From assembly GCF_001905095.1 (NCBI RefSeq), contig NZ_LWLS01000094.1:62001-126000 (forward strand): 64,000 nt of DNA, read 5' to 3'. The notes below the pieces were generated by a model. The model ran no database searches, was not told where the DNA came from, and worked only from the letters and a program-made list of their open reading frames with translations. Source of the stretch: Micromonospora sp. CB01531 (lineage in GTDB: Bacteria; Actinomycetota; Actinomycetes; Mycobacteriales; Micromonosporaceae). This document shows positions 1 through 7,946 of this stretch, piece after piece. The position numbers were made by a program, and so were the translations under genes. The stretch's first letter is position 1. Every line of letters starts with the position of its first letter.

Positions 1-1283
1 GTCCGCGCCGGCGCGGCGATCGGCACGCGTAACCCGTCGGGCAGCACCGCCACGTGCGCGACAGCGTCCTGCGGAATGGTGTCGGCGGTGAACACGCCGT
101 AGGGCGTCGCGTCGCCGGGCACGGTGGTCAGGGTGCAGCCCGGGTAGGAGGCCAACGCCAGTTCCACCGCCGCCGCCGAGAAGTCCCGTCCGGCCCGCGC
201 CCGGTCGCCGTCCCGCAGGTGTACGTGCAGCAGCGCGCTCGCCGCCTCGGTGTCGGTGGCGTCCGAATGATCGGTACGGGCCAGCACGAACTCCAGCCCC
301 TCCGTGCCGACCGCCTCCTCCACCTGTCCCCGGACCAGGGCCGCCTTGGCCGGGATGTCCAGCCCACAGAGCACGAACGTCATCGAGTTGCGGAATCCGC
401 CCAGGTTGTTGACGCCCACCTTGAGGGTGTCCGGCGGGGGCGTGCCCCGGACGCCGTGGACTCGTACCCGGTCCGGGCCGTCCGGGCTGAGCCGCACCGT
501 GTCCAGCCGGCTCACCACGTCCGGCCCGAGGTACGCCGGCCCGCCCACCTCGTACAACAGTTGGGCGGTGACCGTCTCGACGGCGACCGCGCCCCCGGTG
601 CCGGGATGCTTGGTGAGCACCGCGGAGCCGTCCGCGTGGATCTCCGCGATCGGGAAGCCCGGCCGGTGACCGCCGTCCGGCAGCTCGGTGAAGAAGCTGA
701 AGTTGCCGCCGGTGACCTGCGCCCCGCACTCGATCAGGTGCCCGGCGACGGTGGCCCCGGCCAGCGCGTCCAGGTCGTCCCGGGTCCAGCCGAAGCGGGC
801 GATGGCCGGGCCGACCGCCAGCGAGGCGTCGGTGACCCGGCCGGTGACCACGACGTCCGACCCCGCGTCGAGGCAGGCCGCGATCCCGAACGCCCCCAGG
901 TACGCGTTGGCGGTCAGCGCGTCCGGCCGGGCGAGCGCGTCGCCCTCGACGTACCCGATCCGGACGCGGAGGCCGAGCCGGTCGGCGAGCGCGGCGAGCG
1001 CGGCGGCCAAGCCGGCCGGGTTGAGCCCGCCGGCGTTGGTCACCAGCCGCACCCCGCGGTCGAGCGCGGTGCCGAGGCAGCCCTCCAACTGCAGGAGGAA
1101 GGTCTTCGCGTAGCCGAGGGCGGGGTCGCGCATCCGGTCCCGGCCGAGGATCAGCATGGTCAGCTCGGCCAGGTAGTCGCCGGTCAGCACGTCCAGCTCG
1201 CCGCCGTCGAGCATCTCCCGCCAGGCGGTGAGCCGGTCGCCGTAGAAGCCGGAGGCGTTGCCGACCCGCAGCACCGGGGTCAT
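1..1283 (-). CDS. AtuA-like (DUF1446) acyclic terpene utilisation protein, C-terminus cut by window edge
   Basis: The reading frame opens with MTPVLRVGNASGFYGDRL at an ATG at 1283 and stays open to base 1, so about 427 codons are visible and the C-terminus lies outside the window. The sequence matches the DUF1446/AtuA family by its N-terminal glycine-rich segment, the GYVEGDAL region and the block reading VTGRVTDASLAVGPA. AtuA was first linked to citronellol/geraniol breakdown in Pseudomonas; the exact reaction is not well defined. Its start overlaps the stop of the TIGR03084 gene by 4 nt (ATGA), so the two are translationally coupled and probably under the TetR regulator upstream. Family call is firm; substrate is unknown. 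Confidence 0.8.
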   Translation of the reverse strand, partial: MTPVLRVGNASGFYGDRLTAWREMLDGGELDVLTGDYLAELTMLILGRDRMRDPALGYAKTFLLQLEGCLGTALDRGVRLVTNAGGLNPAGLAAALAALADRLGLRVRIGYVEGDALARPDALTANAYLGAFGIAACLDAGSDVVVTGRVTDASLAVGPAIARFGWTRDDLDALAGATVAGHLIECGAQVTGGNFSFFTELPDGGHRPGFPIAEIHADGSAVLTKHPGTGGAVAVETVTAQLLYEVGGPAYLGPDVVSRLDTVRLSPDGPDRVRVHGVRGTPPPDTLKVGVNNLGGFRNSMTFVLCGLDIPAKAALVRGQVEEAVGTEGLEFVLARTDHSDATDTEAASALLHVHLRDGDRARAGRDFSAAAVELALASYPGCTLTTVPGDATPYGVFTADTIPQDAVAHVAVLPDGLRVPIAAPAR

Positions 1284-2083
1284 GCCGTCTCCTTGGTGCG
1301 CCCGCTGCCGGCCGCGGCCCGCTTGGCGCCGGGTGGGCCGGCGAACGCCTGCGCCACGTCCAGCCATTCGTCCGCGACCGGCCCGGTGGCGACCAGGGCC
1401 AGGTCGGTGCGGTGCCGGCGCTGGGTGACCAGCAGGCAGAAGTCGAGCGCCGGCCCGGTGACCAGGTCGGCCGCGTCCACCGGCCCGAACGTCCAGAGCG
1501 CGCCGTCGGGCGCCGCCAGCTCCACCCGCACCGGCGCCGCCGGCATCGGGCGGCCGTGCGCGGCGAAGCCGTGCCCGAGGGTACGGAAGCCGAGATGCGC
1601 GACGTGCCGCAGGCGAGCGGTTGGCGCCCGACCGACGCCGAGCGCCTCGGCCACGTCCTCGCCGTGCGCCCAGGTCTCCATGATCCGGGCGGTCACCATT
1701 GAGGCGGGTGACATCCCGGTGCCGTACCAGGGCAGTCTCTCGCCGGGCGGGGCGGCGGCCAGGGCCGCCGCGAGCGCGGCCCGGCCGTCCCGCCAGCGGG
1801 CGAGCAGCTCGGCCGGCGGGGCGAGGAACGCCGCCGCGCCGTCGTCGACCAGGCGGGCCGGGTCCGGCGCGTCCGTGACCGAGGCGAAGAACGCGGCGGC
1901 GTCGGTCGCGGCGAGGTGGGCCACGTGGTCGGTCCAGGCCAGGTGGGCGATCTGGTGGGCGACCGTCCAGCCCGGGGCCGGCGTCGGCCGGTCCCACTCC
2001 ACCAAGGGCAGCGGGGCGACGAGGGCGTCGAGCTGCGCGGACTCGGCGGCCAGGTCCGCGAGCAGTGCGGTCAGGTCGACCAT
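1280..2083 (-). CDS. TIGR03084 / DinB-like metal-binding protein
   Basis: A 267-aa protein starting MVDLTALLADLAAESAQ. An N-terminal DinB/maleylpyruvate-isomerase-like helical bundle carries the motif GWTVAHQIAHLAWTDH (about residues 42-57) and a second block reading WAHGEDVAEALG, typical of mycothiol-dependent or metal-binding DinB-fold proteins of actinobacteria. The ATG at 2083 is chosen because a GGAGG lies 5 nt upstream; the open frame continues further upstream without support. Proteins of this type commonly sit beside AtuA-like genes and a TetR gene, as here, which suggests a role in the same catabolic pathway. The reaction is not known. Confidence 0.75.
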   Translation of the reverse strand: MVDLTALLADLAAESAQLDALVAPLPLVEWDRPTPAPGWTVAHQIAHLAWTDHVAHLAATDAAAFFASVTDAPDPARLVDDGAAAFLAPPAELLARWRDGRAALAAALAAAPPGERLPWYGTGMSPASMVTARIMETWAHGEDVAEALGVGRAPTARLRHVAHLGFRTLGHGFAAHGRPMPAAPVRVELAAPDGALWTFGPVDAADLVTGPALDFCLLVTQRRHRTDLALVATGPVADEWLDVAQAFAGPPGAKRAAAGSGRTKETA

Positions 2084-2115
2084 GGTGCCTCCGGGTGGGG
2101 TGGGCGGGTCAGGGG

Positions 2116-2769
2116 TCAGGGCCGCGCGCTCCCGGAGGCTCCGCCGGCGTCCGGCGGGCCGTCGTCGGGCGTGAGCAGGGCGGTCAGCTGGCGCTTCCAG
2201 CTCTGCAGCAGGGCGGTACGGCGGGCCGAGTCGTCGCTCAGCAGGTTGGCCACGCCGAGGCCGCGGAGCAGGTCGAGGGTGCTCTGCACCGCTTCCCGTA
2301 CGCCGGGCCGGCGCTCGTCCACCCCGAGCAGCTCCACGGTGAGCCGGTGCATCTCCCGGCCGACTCGGGCTTCGAGGGGCACCAGGGCGTCCCGCAGTTC
2401 GGCGTCGGTGCGGGCGGCCACCCACAGCTCCAGGGCGGCGACGAAGAGCGGCCCGGTGAAGGCGGCGGCGAGCAGGTCGACCACCCGGTCCAGCCGGCGT
2501 GGGCCGGCCGGCAGGGCGTCGGCCTCGGTGCGAAGCTCCGCCGCCCGGCGCTCGGTGAGGTGGCTTACGGCGGCGGTGACCAGGGCGGCCTTGGTCGGGT
2601 AGTGGTGCAGCTGGGCGCCCCGGGAGACGCCCGCCCGGGCCGCCACGACGGTCGTGGTGGTGCCGGACCAGCCGCGCTCGACCAGGCACTCGACGGTCGC
2701 CTCCAGCAGCCGGGCCTGGGTGGCGCGGCTGCGTTCCTGTTGAGGGACGCGGGTCGATGCGATGAACAC
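2116..2769 (-). CDS. TetR/AcrR family transcriptional regulator
   Basis: The N-terminal helix-turn-helix is clear: RSRATQARLLEATVECLVE, then TTTTVVAARAGVSRGAQLHHY and the FxxK-like segment PTKAALV, within the first 65 residues. The remaining ~150 residues form a helical ligand-binding domain. A GTG at 2769 is preferred over the TTG at 2796: it places the HTH at the usual distance from the N-terminus, and a TTGACT box about 23 nt upstream could serve as a -35 element, with transcription starting near the start codon. It lies just upstream of the TIGR03084-AtuA pair on the same strand and probably represses that operon and itself. The inducer is unknown. Confidence 0.85.
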   Translation of the reverse strand: MFIASTRVPQQERSRATQARLLEATVECLVERGWSGTTTTVVAARAGVSRGAQLHHYPTKAALVTAAVSHLTERRAAELRTEADALPAGPRRLDRVVDLLAAAFTGPLFVAALELWVAARTDAELRDALVPLEARVGREMHRLTVELLGVDERRPGVREAVQSTLDLLRGLGVANLLSDDSARRTALLQSWKRQLTALLTPDDGPPDAGGASGSARP

Positions 2770-2797
2770 GGGGACAGGGTGCCGCCCCCGAAACAAA

Positions 2798-2809
2798 CAG
2801 TCAAGACTG
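2798..2809. promoter_or_regulatory. Palindrome upstream of tetR, candidate TetR operator
   Basis: CAGTC-AA-GACTG is an inverted repeat with 5-bp arms and a 2-nt spacer. On the minus strand it contains TTGACT, a plausible -35 box for the TetR gene, so a protein bound here would block its promoter. It sits between the TetR start and the end of the phosphodiesterase gene, in an AT-richer patch. Function is inferred only from position and symmetry. Confidence 0.45.
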
Positions 2810-2815
2810 ACTTTT

Positions 2816-3568
2816 TCAGGCGTCGGCGCGGCCGTCGCGGGGGCCGAAGACGGCGAGGGCCTCGGCGTCGCTGTGCCGCGCGCGGAGGTACTCGTCGGCC
2901 CACTCGGCGGCGTCCGGGAAGCCGGACTCGGCCACCACCCGGGCGCAGGCGGCGTCCACGTCGTACCCGGTCCGGCGCAACTGCACGCCTGGGCCGAGCA
3001 ACGCCCACCAGGCGCCCGCCCCGCCGTACGGCATGCCGACGCTGCCCGGGTTGACCACCAGCCGGCGGTCGACCAGCCGGGTGAACGGCATGTGGGTGTG
3101 CCCGCAGACCACCGTGGCCACCTCGGCCGGTACGCCGGCGAAGACCTCCGCCCAGCGTTCCATCCGCGAGTCCACCAGCACGACCTCCTCGTCGTCCCGG
3201 GGCGTCGCGTGGCAGAAGAGCACGTCGCCGAGGCCGACGACCGGCAAGGTGACGGTCAGCGGCAGCGCGGCCAGCCGGGCCAGCTGGTCCTCCCGGAGCT
3301 GCTCGGCCGCCCAGTTCGCGACCTCGAACGGCGACTTCCTGCCGGCCCGCGCCTCGACCAGCTCCCGCTCGCCGTTGCCGCTCACCCAGCAGGCCCGGTC
3401 CCCGAGCGCGGCGAGCCGGTCCAGCACCTCGACCGGCTGCGGGCCGCTGGCGATGTCACCGGTGAGCACGATCAGGTCCGCCGCGGCGACGTCCGGTTCG
3501 GCGAGGACGGCCTCCAGCGCCGGCAGCGCGCCGTGGATGTCGGACAGGACTGCGACACGTTCGAGCAT
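2816..3568 (-). CDS. Metallophosphoesterase, YfcE/Mj0936-like phosphodiesterase
   Basis: A 250-aa calcineurin-like phosphoesterase. The five metal-binding motifs appear in order: SDIHG (residues 9-13), GDIASGP (about 41-47), GNGE (about 64-67), FCHATP (about 117-122) and CGHTHMPF (about 154-161), followed by NPGSVG. This layout is that of small YfcE-type phosphodiesterases that act on simple phosphodiesters; the true substrate is unknown. It lies between the TetR gene and crp on the same strand, separated from crp by about 180 nt, so it is probably a separate transcription unit. Confidence 0.85.
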   Translation of the reverse strand: MLERVAVLSDIHGALPALEAVLAEPDVAAADLIVLTGDIASGPQPVEVLDRLAALGDRACWVSGNGERELVEARAGRKSPFEVANWAAEQLREDQLARLAALPLTVTLPVVGLGDVLFCHATPRDDEEVVLVDSRMERWAEVFAGVPAEVATVVCGHTHMPFTRLVDRRLVVNPGSVGMPYGGAGAWWALLGPGVQLRRTGYDVDAACARVVAESGFPDAAEWADEYLRARHSDAEALAVFGPRDGRADA

Positions 3569-3721
3569 CGCCCCAGCGTTCCCGCCCCGCCGGGTCGCGG
3601 TCCAGCGATTCTGCGCCGGGCAGACGGATCGGCATCGGCCCGTGCTGCCCGGGCATGGTTCGGGGCTGGGAACGGCACGGCCCGGACCGCTCGGGGCGGG
3701 CCGGGCCGGGAACGAGCCGAT

Positions 3722-3739
3722 GGCCGGGTCGGACCGGCC
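3722..3739 (-). terminator. Possible crp terminator hairpin
   Basis: GGCCGG and CCGGCC arms of 6 bp enclose a 6-nt loop just downstream of the crp stop codon. There is no U-tract, which is usual in this GC range. The rest of the 180-nt gap to the phosphodiesterase gene is GC-rich low-complexity sequence in which I see nothing else. Confidence 0.35.
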
Positions 3740-3749
3740 GGGCGGGGCG

Positions 3750-4427
3750 TCAGACCCGCGCGCGGCGGGCGAGGCGCTCCGGGTCGAGGATGATGATGCT
3801 CTTGCCGTCCAGCCGCAGCCAGCCGCGCGAGGCGAAGTCGGCGAGGGCCTTGTTGACGGTCTCCCGGGAGGCGCCGACGAGCTGGGCGATCTCCTCCTGG
3901 GTCAGGTCGTGGGTCACCCGCAGCACGCCGCCGTCCCGGGTGCCGAACCGGCCGGCCATCTGGAGCAGGTTCTTGGCGACCCGGCCCGGCACGTCGGTGA
4001 AGATCAGGTCGGCCAGCGAGTCGTTGGTCCGGCGCAGCCGGCGGGCCAGCACCCGCAACAGCTGCTCGGCGATCTCCGGCCGGTTGTTCAGCCAGGGCCG
4101 GAGCGCCTGCTTGCGCAGCCGGACCAGCCGGGTGTCGGTCACCGCGGTGGCCGTCGCCGTACGCGGGCCGGGGTCGAAGAGCGACAGTTCGCCGACCATG
4201 TCCGAAGGGCCCATCACGGCGATCAGGTTCTGCCGGCCGTCGGCGGCGCGGCGGCCCACCTTGATCTTGCCGGAAAGGAGGATGTAGAGACTGTCGCCGG
4301 GCTCACCCTCGTTGAAGACGACCTCGCCCTTACGGACCTCGATCGTCTCCATCTCCTTGGCGAGCGCCTCGGCAGCCTCCGGGTCGACACCCTGGAAGAT
4401 CCCGCTGCGGGCCAGTACCTCGTCCAT
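3750..4427 (-). CDS. crp: Crp/Fnr family global regulator (Crp/GlxR type)
   Basis: A 225-aa cAMP-receptor-type regulator starting MDEVLARSGIFQGVDPEA. The cyclic-nucleotide-binding domain includes GEPGDSLYILLSGKIKVG and the phosphate-binding cassette GELSLFDPGPRTATATA, in which the Arg and adjacent Thr are the usual cAMP contacts. The C-terminal winged helix has TQEEIAQLVGASRETVNKAL. Length and sequence fit the actinobacterial Crp/GlxR group, which controls carbon metabolism and many housekeeping genes. A GGAGGTG ribosome site precedes the ATG. The adjacent nth-TlpA-NUDIX-marP genes match the neighbourhood of crp in M. tuberculosis (Rv3676). Confidence 0.93.
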   Translation of the reverse strand: MDEVLARSGIFQGVDPEAAEALAKEMETIEVRKGEVVFNEGEPGDSLYILLSGKIKVGRRAADGRQNLIAVMGPSDMVGELSLFDPGPRTATATAVTDTRLVRLRKQALRPWLNNRPEIAEQLLRVLARRLRRTNDSLADLIFTDVPGRVAKNLLQMAGRFGTRDGGVLRVTHDLTQEEIAQLVGASRETVNKALADFASRGWLRLDGKSIIILDPERLARRARV

Positions 4428-4544
4428 CGCGCACCTCCGCCTGCGCGTGCCGTCCGTCGGCCGGGTCCGCCGTCCGCTGATCCCTCGCGCGCCGCCAGTC
4501 TAGGCCCACTTGAGCGGGAATCAGAGGTGCACCCCCTCGGATCA

Positions 4545-4550
4545 TAGGCT
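4545..4550 (+). promoter_or_regulatory. -10 box for a leaderless cbiZ-like transcript
   Basis: TAGGCT ends 7 nt before the GTG at 4558 and no ribosome-binding site is present. Transcription would begin at or next to the start codon. The same hexamer with the same spacing precedes nth. Confidence 0.5.
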
Positions 4551-4557
4551 CTGGGGC

Positions 4558-5220
4558 GTGCTGAGCGAGCCGTTCCTGACCACCCGTGCCGAGGACGGGT
4601 GGAACATCCCATTGCTGGTCTGGCGGGCCGCGGAGCCGCTGCTGGCGGTCGGCAGCGCCCCGCTGGGCGGTGGCATCGGTGTACGCCGGTGGGTGGTCAA
4701 CGCGACCGTGCCGATGTCGTACGCCCGGGACGACCCGGCCGCCCACCTGGCCGAGCTGGCCGACGGCCTCGACCTGGCCGGACCCGGGGTGGGGCTGCTG
4801 ACCGGGGTCGACGTGGCCGAGGTGGTGGCCCGGGCCGACACCGGCGTACGGGCCTGGGCGACCGTCGGGCTGGGCACCCCCGTCTGGGCCGCCGCGCCCG
4901 CGCCCGCAACCCCCGCCCAGCGCGTCGGCACGGTCAACATCGTCGTGTACGTCCCGGCCCGGCTCAGCGAGGCGGCTCTGGTCAACGCGGTGGCCACGGC
5001 CACCGAGGCGAAGGCGCAGGCGATCTGGGAACTGGGGTTGCCGGCCACCGGCACCCCCACCGACGCGGTCACCGTGCTCTGCCCGGCCGACGGCGAGGTC
5101 GCCCCGTACGGCGGCCCCCGGTCGGCCTGGGGTGCCCCGCTGGCCCGGGCCGTGCACGCGGCCGTGCGGGCCGGCGGCACCGGCGCGGTTGTGCCCTGGT
5201 CCGACCGTCAGGCAGGCTGA
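4558..5220 (+). CDS. cbiZ: Adenosylcobinamide amidohydrolase (CbiZ family)
   Basis: About 220 residues from the GTG at 4558. The family signature is the C-terminal ATGTPTDAVTVLCP block, with GTVNIVVYVPARLSEAALVNAVATATEAKAQAIWELG just before it (quoted here only to mark the region, residues about 125-165). CbiZ cleaves the aminopropanol-phosphate side chain from adenosylcobinamide or pseudocobalamin so that the corrin ring can be reused through cobyric acid. The gene stands alone, without other cobalamin genes in this window, and is divergent from crp. The upstream ATG-like start at 4510 is rejected because the promoter box at 4545 would lie inside the coding region. Confidence 0.75.
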   Translation: MLSEPFLTTRAEDGWNIPLLVWRAAEPLLAVGSAPLGGGIGVRRWVVNATVPMSYARDDPAAHLAELADGLDLAGPGVGLLTGVDVAEVVARADTGVRAWATVGLGTPVWAAAPAPATPAQRVGTVNIVVYVPARLSEAALVNAVATATEAKAQAIWELGLPATGTPTDAVTVLCPADGEVAPYGGPRSAWGAPLARAVHAAVRAGGTGAVVPWSDRQAG

Positions 5221-5292
5221 GCCGGATGGGTTCCCGCTCGACCAGACGGGTTTTCCGACCGATCGGCCATCGTCGGTGCGCTTTCCGGACGG

Positions 5293-5298
5293 TAGCGT
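5293..5298 (+). promoter_or_regulatory. -10 box before the CapA-like gene
   Basis: TAGCGT lies 8 nt upstream of the ATG at 5307 and there is no ribosome-binding site, again the leaderless pattern. Confidence 0.4.
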
Positions 5299-5306
5299 CG
5301 CGGTCG

Positions 5307-6482
5307 ATGTACGCTTCCGCTACTCTCGCCTACCGTCTCCCGCGTCGCCGCACCGCCGTCCTCGGCGTCCTGCTCGTCGCCCTGCTCGCCGCCGGCTGCG
5401 GCAAGTCCGGCGGGGACGGCTCGACCTGGCACTCGGGCGCGGCCGACGGGTCGGCCGGCAGCACTGTCCCGAACGAGGCGGACCAGCCGGCCAAGTCGGC
5501 GGACGAGTCGGGCAGGACGATCTCGCTGGCCGCGACCGGTGACGTGATCATGGGCAACGCCCCGTCCCGGCTGCCGGCCAACGGCGGGAAGGGCTTCTTC
5601 GACGACGTCAAGGCGGCGCTCAAGGCCGACCTGGTGATGGGCAACCTGGAGGAGCCGCTCACCGACGACACCGGCACCGGCAAGTGTGGGGCCAACGCGA
5701 CGAACTGCTTCCAGTTCCGGGCGCCCCCCGGCTACGCCGCGCACCTGCGCGACGCCGGGTTCGAGCTGCTCAACCAGGCCAACAACCATGGCTACGACTA
5801 CGGCAAGCAGGGCTACGAGAACACCCAGGCCGCGCTGGAGGCGCAGGGGCTCAAGCACACCGGCGCGCCGGACCAGATCACCGTGGTCGAGGTGCAGGGC
5901 GTGAAGGTCGCAGTGCTCGGCTTCTCGTCGTACCCGTGGTCGAACAGCCTGGTCGACCTCGACGCGGCGAAGAAGGTGGTCAAGACGGCCACCGACATGG
6001 CCGACGTGGTCGTGGTGCAGGTGCACATGGGCGCCGAGGGCGCCGACAAGACCCGGGTCAAGCCGGGCACCGAGATGTTCTACGGGGAGAACCGGGGCGA
6101 CCCGATCCGGTTCTCGCACGCCGTGATCGACGCCGGTGCCGACCTGGTCATCGGGCACGGCCCGCACGTGCTGCGCGGGATGGAGGTCTACCGGGGGCGG
6201 CTGATCGCGTACAGCCTGGGCAACTTCGCCGGCGGTGGGAGGTCGCTGAACCCCTCCGGCCGGTTGGGCTGGGGCGGGGTGCTGAAGGTGTCGCTCAAGG
6301 CGGACGGCAGCTTCGTCGAGGGCCAGTTCACCTCGACCGCGATGAACAGCGTGGGGCGGCCGGCAGTCGACCGGCAGCACCGTGGCCTCGGGCTGGTCCG
6401 CCAGGTGAGCGGGGCCGACTTCCCGAAGACGGGCCCCGAGATCGACGAGTCGGGCCGGATCAGTCCCCCGGCGGGCGCGTAG
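5307..6482 (+). CDS. CapA/PgsA-family lipoprotein (metallophosphatase-like)
   Basis: A 391-aa exported lipoprotein: basic N-terminus, hydrophobic segment VLGVLLVALLAAGC with the lipobox LAAGC (Cys about residue 32), then a Gly/Ser/Asp-rich linker. The catalytic domain has the CapA motifs AATGDVIMGN, MGNLEEPL, NNHGYDYG (asparagine-histidine motif), VQVHMGAE, IGHGPHVLRG and AYSLGNFAGGG, which line up with the metal-binding positions of calcineurin-like CapA proteins. Relatives take part in poly-gamma-glutamate or capsule polymer handling; here it is probably an outer-leaflet phosphatase of unknown substrate. It follows the cbiZ-like gene by 86 nt but has its own apparent promoter. Confidence 0.8.
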   Translation: MYASATLAYRLPRRRTAVLGVLLVALLAAGCGKSGGDGSTWHSGAADGSAGSTVPNEADQPAKSADESGRTISLAATGDVIMGNAPSRLPANGGKGFFDDVKAALKADLVMGNLEEPLTDDTGTGKCGANATNCFQFRAPPGYAAHLRDAGFELLNQANNHGYDYGKQGYENTQAALEAQGLKHTGAPDQITVVEVQGVKVAVLGFSSYPWSNSLVDLDAAKKVVKTATDMADVVVVQVHMGAEGADKTRVKPGTEMFYGENRGDPIRFSHAVIDAGADLVIGHGPHVLRGMEVYRGRLIAYSLGNFAGGGRSLNPSGRLGWGGVLKVSLKADGSFVEGQFTSTAMNSVGRPAVDRQHRGLGLVRQVSGADFPKTGPEIDESGRISPPAGA

Positions 6483-6526
6483 CGCCGGCCCCCGCGTGGG
6501 CCCGCCAGGAGGTCAGCCGCGCGACG

Positions 6527-6532
6527 TAGGCT
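6527..6532 (+). promoter_or_regulatory. -10 box for leaderless nth operon
   Basis: TAGGCT, then 7 nt, then the GTG start at 6540. No ribosome site is placed for this start. It would drive nth, the TlpA-like gene and the NUDIX gene, which are joined by 4-nt overlaps. Confidence 0.5.
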
Positions 6533-6539
6533 GGCCGGC

Positions 6540-7319
6540 GTGACCACGCGCTCCCCCGAGACCGACCTCGGCCGTACCCGCCGCGCCCGGCGGATCGGCC
6601 GGGTGCTGACCGATACGCACCCCGACGCGCACTGTGAACTCGACCACTCCAACGCGTTGGAGCTGGCGGTCGCCACGATCCTGTCGGCCCAGTGCACGGA
6701 CAAGAAGGTCAACGAGGTCACCCCGAAGCTCTTCGCCCGCTACCGCACCGCCGCCGACTATGCGGGGGCGGACCGCACGGAGCTGGAGGAGCTGATCCGG
6801 CCGACCGGCTTCTACCGCAACAAGACCAGTTCGCTGATCAACCTCGGCCGCGCCCTCTGCGAGCGGTACGACGGCGAGGTCCCCGGCCGGCTGGCCGACC
6901 TGGTCACCCTCCCCGGGATCGGCCGCAAGACCGCCAACGTGATCCTCGGCAACGCCTTCGACGTCCCCGGCATCACCGTGGACACCCACTTCCAGCGGCT
7001 GGTGCAGCGGTGGCGGCTGACCGCCGAGACCGACCCGGTGAAGATCGAACACGCCATCGGCGCGCTGTACCCGAAGCGCGACTGGACGATGCTGTCGCAC
7101 CGGATCATCTTCCACGGGCGGCGGGTCTGCCACGCCCGCAAGCCGGCCTGCGGCGCCTGCACGCTGGCGAAGCTCTGCCCGGCGTACGGCACCGGGCCGA
7201 CCGATCCGGTGGCCGCCGCCAAGCTGCTCAAGGGGCCCCGCGCCCGGGATCTCGCGGCGGCTGTCGGCCTCGACCCGGACCTGGTGCCGCAGCAGGCGGC
7301 CGCGGCGGACGTGCCGTGA
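6540..7319 (+). CDS. nth: Endonuclease III (DNA glycosylase/AP lyase)
   Basis: A 259-aa base-excision repair enzyme that removes oxidised pyrimidines and nicks at the abasic site. The helix-hairpin-helix LPGIGRKTANVIL (about residues 123-135) contains the catalytic Lys, and the catalytic Asp follows in VDTHFQRLVQR. The C-terminal iron-sulphur loop has four cysteines: C-H-A-R-K-P-A-C-G-A-C and C-P-A-Y, the usual Cx6Cx2Cx5C spacing. About 45 extra residues follow the cluster. First gene of a coupled operon; its TGA overlaps the GTG of the TlpA-like gene. Confidence 0.95.
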   Translation: MTTRSPETDLGRTRRARRIGRVLTDTHPDAHCELDHSNALELAVATILSAQCTDKKVNEVTPKLFARYRTAADYAGADRTELEELIRPTGFYRNKTSSLINLGRALCERYDGEVPGRLADLVTLPGIGRKTANVILGNAFDVPGITVDTHFQRLVQRWRLTAETDPVKIEHAIGALYPKRDWTMLSHRIIFHGRRVCHARKPACGACTLAKLCPAYGTGPTDPVAAAKLLKGPRARDLAAAVGLDPDLVPQQAAAADVP

Positions 7320-7924
7320 CCGGTCGCCTCGCGTACCTGCTCGTCCCGCTGCTGCTCGCGGTGGCCGGCTGCACCGGCACCACCGCCCAGCAGGAGAGCC
7401 CGGTGCCGGCGGCCCGGCCGGAGCGCCCCTCGCCGTTCGCCGACTGCGCCCCGCTGACCGTCGCGCCGCCCTCGGCCGCCCCGGCCCCGGCCGGCAGCCC
7501 GGGTGACCCGCTGCCCGAGCTGACCCTCTCCTGCTTCACCGGGGGCGCCCCGGTGTCGCTGCGTGCCGTCAAGGGGCCGGCGGTGATCAACGTCTGGGCG
7601 TCCTGGTGCCCGCCCTGCCGCAAGGAGCTGCCCGCCTTCCAGCGGCTCAGCGAGCGGGCCGAGGGCCGGTTCCAGGTGATCGGGGTGAACAGCCGGGACA
7701 GCCGCGGCGGGGCGCAGTCGATCGGCGAGGACTTCGACGTCCGTTTCCCCATGCTGGTCGACCAGGGGGACGCGTTCGAGCGGGCGCTGCACCGGAACGC
7801 CTTCCCGCTGACCGTCTTCGTCGACGCGGACGGCCGGATCCGGCACACCGACTCGACCGGCGCGCTGGACGATGCCCGCCTCGCCGAGCTGGTCCGCATG
7901 CACCTGGGCGCGGAGGTCACGTGA
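7316..7924 (+). CDS. TlpA-like thioredoxin-fold lipoprotein
   Basis: A 202-aa secreted thiol-disulphide protein. The N-terminus VTGRLAYLLVPLLLAVAGC gives a lipobox with Cys at about residue 19, followed by a Pro/Ala linker and an AhpC/TSA-thioredoxin fold. The redox motif is WASWCPPCRKELP (about residues 98-110), and the cis-proline loop is NAFPLTVFVD. It probably reduces or matures proteins at the outer face of the membrane, as the equivalent Rv3673c is thought to. The GTG start overlaps the nth stop (GTGA), and its own stop overlaps the GTG of the 26-bp repeat element that follows. Confidence 0.85.
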   Translation: MTGRLAYLLVPLLLAVAGCTGTTAQQESPVPAARPERPSPFADCAPLTVAPPSAAPAPAGSPGDPLPELTLSCFTGGAPVSLRAVKGPAVINVWASWCPPCRKELPAFQRLSERAEGRFQVIGVNSRDSRGGAQSIGEDFDVRFPMLVDQGDAFERALHRNAFPLTVFVDADGRIRHTDSTGALDDARLAELVRMHLGAEVT

Positions 7925-7946
7925 GCGAGCGGAGCGAGGCGGCGGC
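7921..7946 (+). repeat. 26-bp start-codon-duplicating element between the TlpA-like and NUDIX genes
   Basis: GTGAGCGAGCGGAGCGAG occurs twice, starting at 7921 and 7947, separated by GCGGCGGC. The first GTG overlaps the TlpA stop and opens a 9-codon reading frame (VSERSEAAA) ending at 7950. Its TGA overlaps the second GTG, which is the NUDIX start. Start-to-start distance is 26 nt (3n-1), as at the other elements in this window. The 3' end GAGCGGAGCGAGGCG is shared with the elements at 27461 and 41475. Confidence 0.7.

Noticed and set aside
2796..2796. TTG start for the TetR gene at 2796
   Set aside because: It would place the palindrome and -35 box almost against the start codon and adds nine non-conserved residues. 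GTG 2769 fits better.
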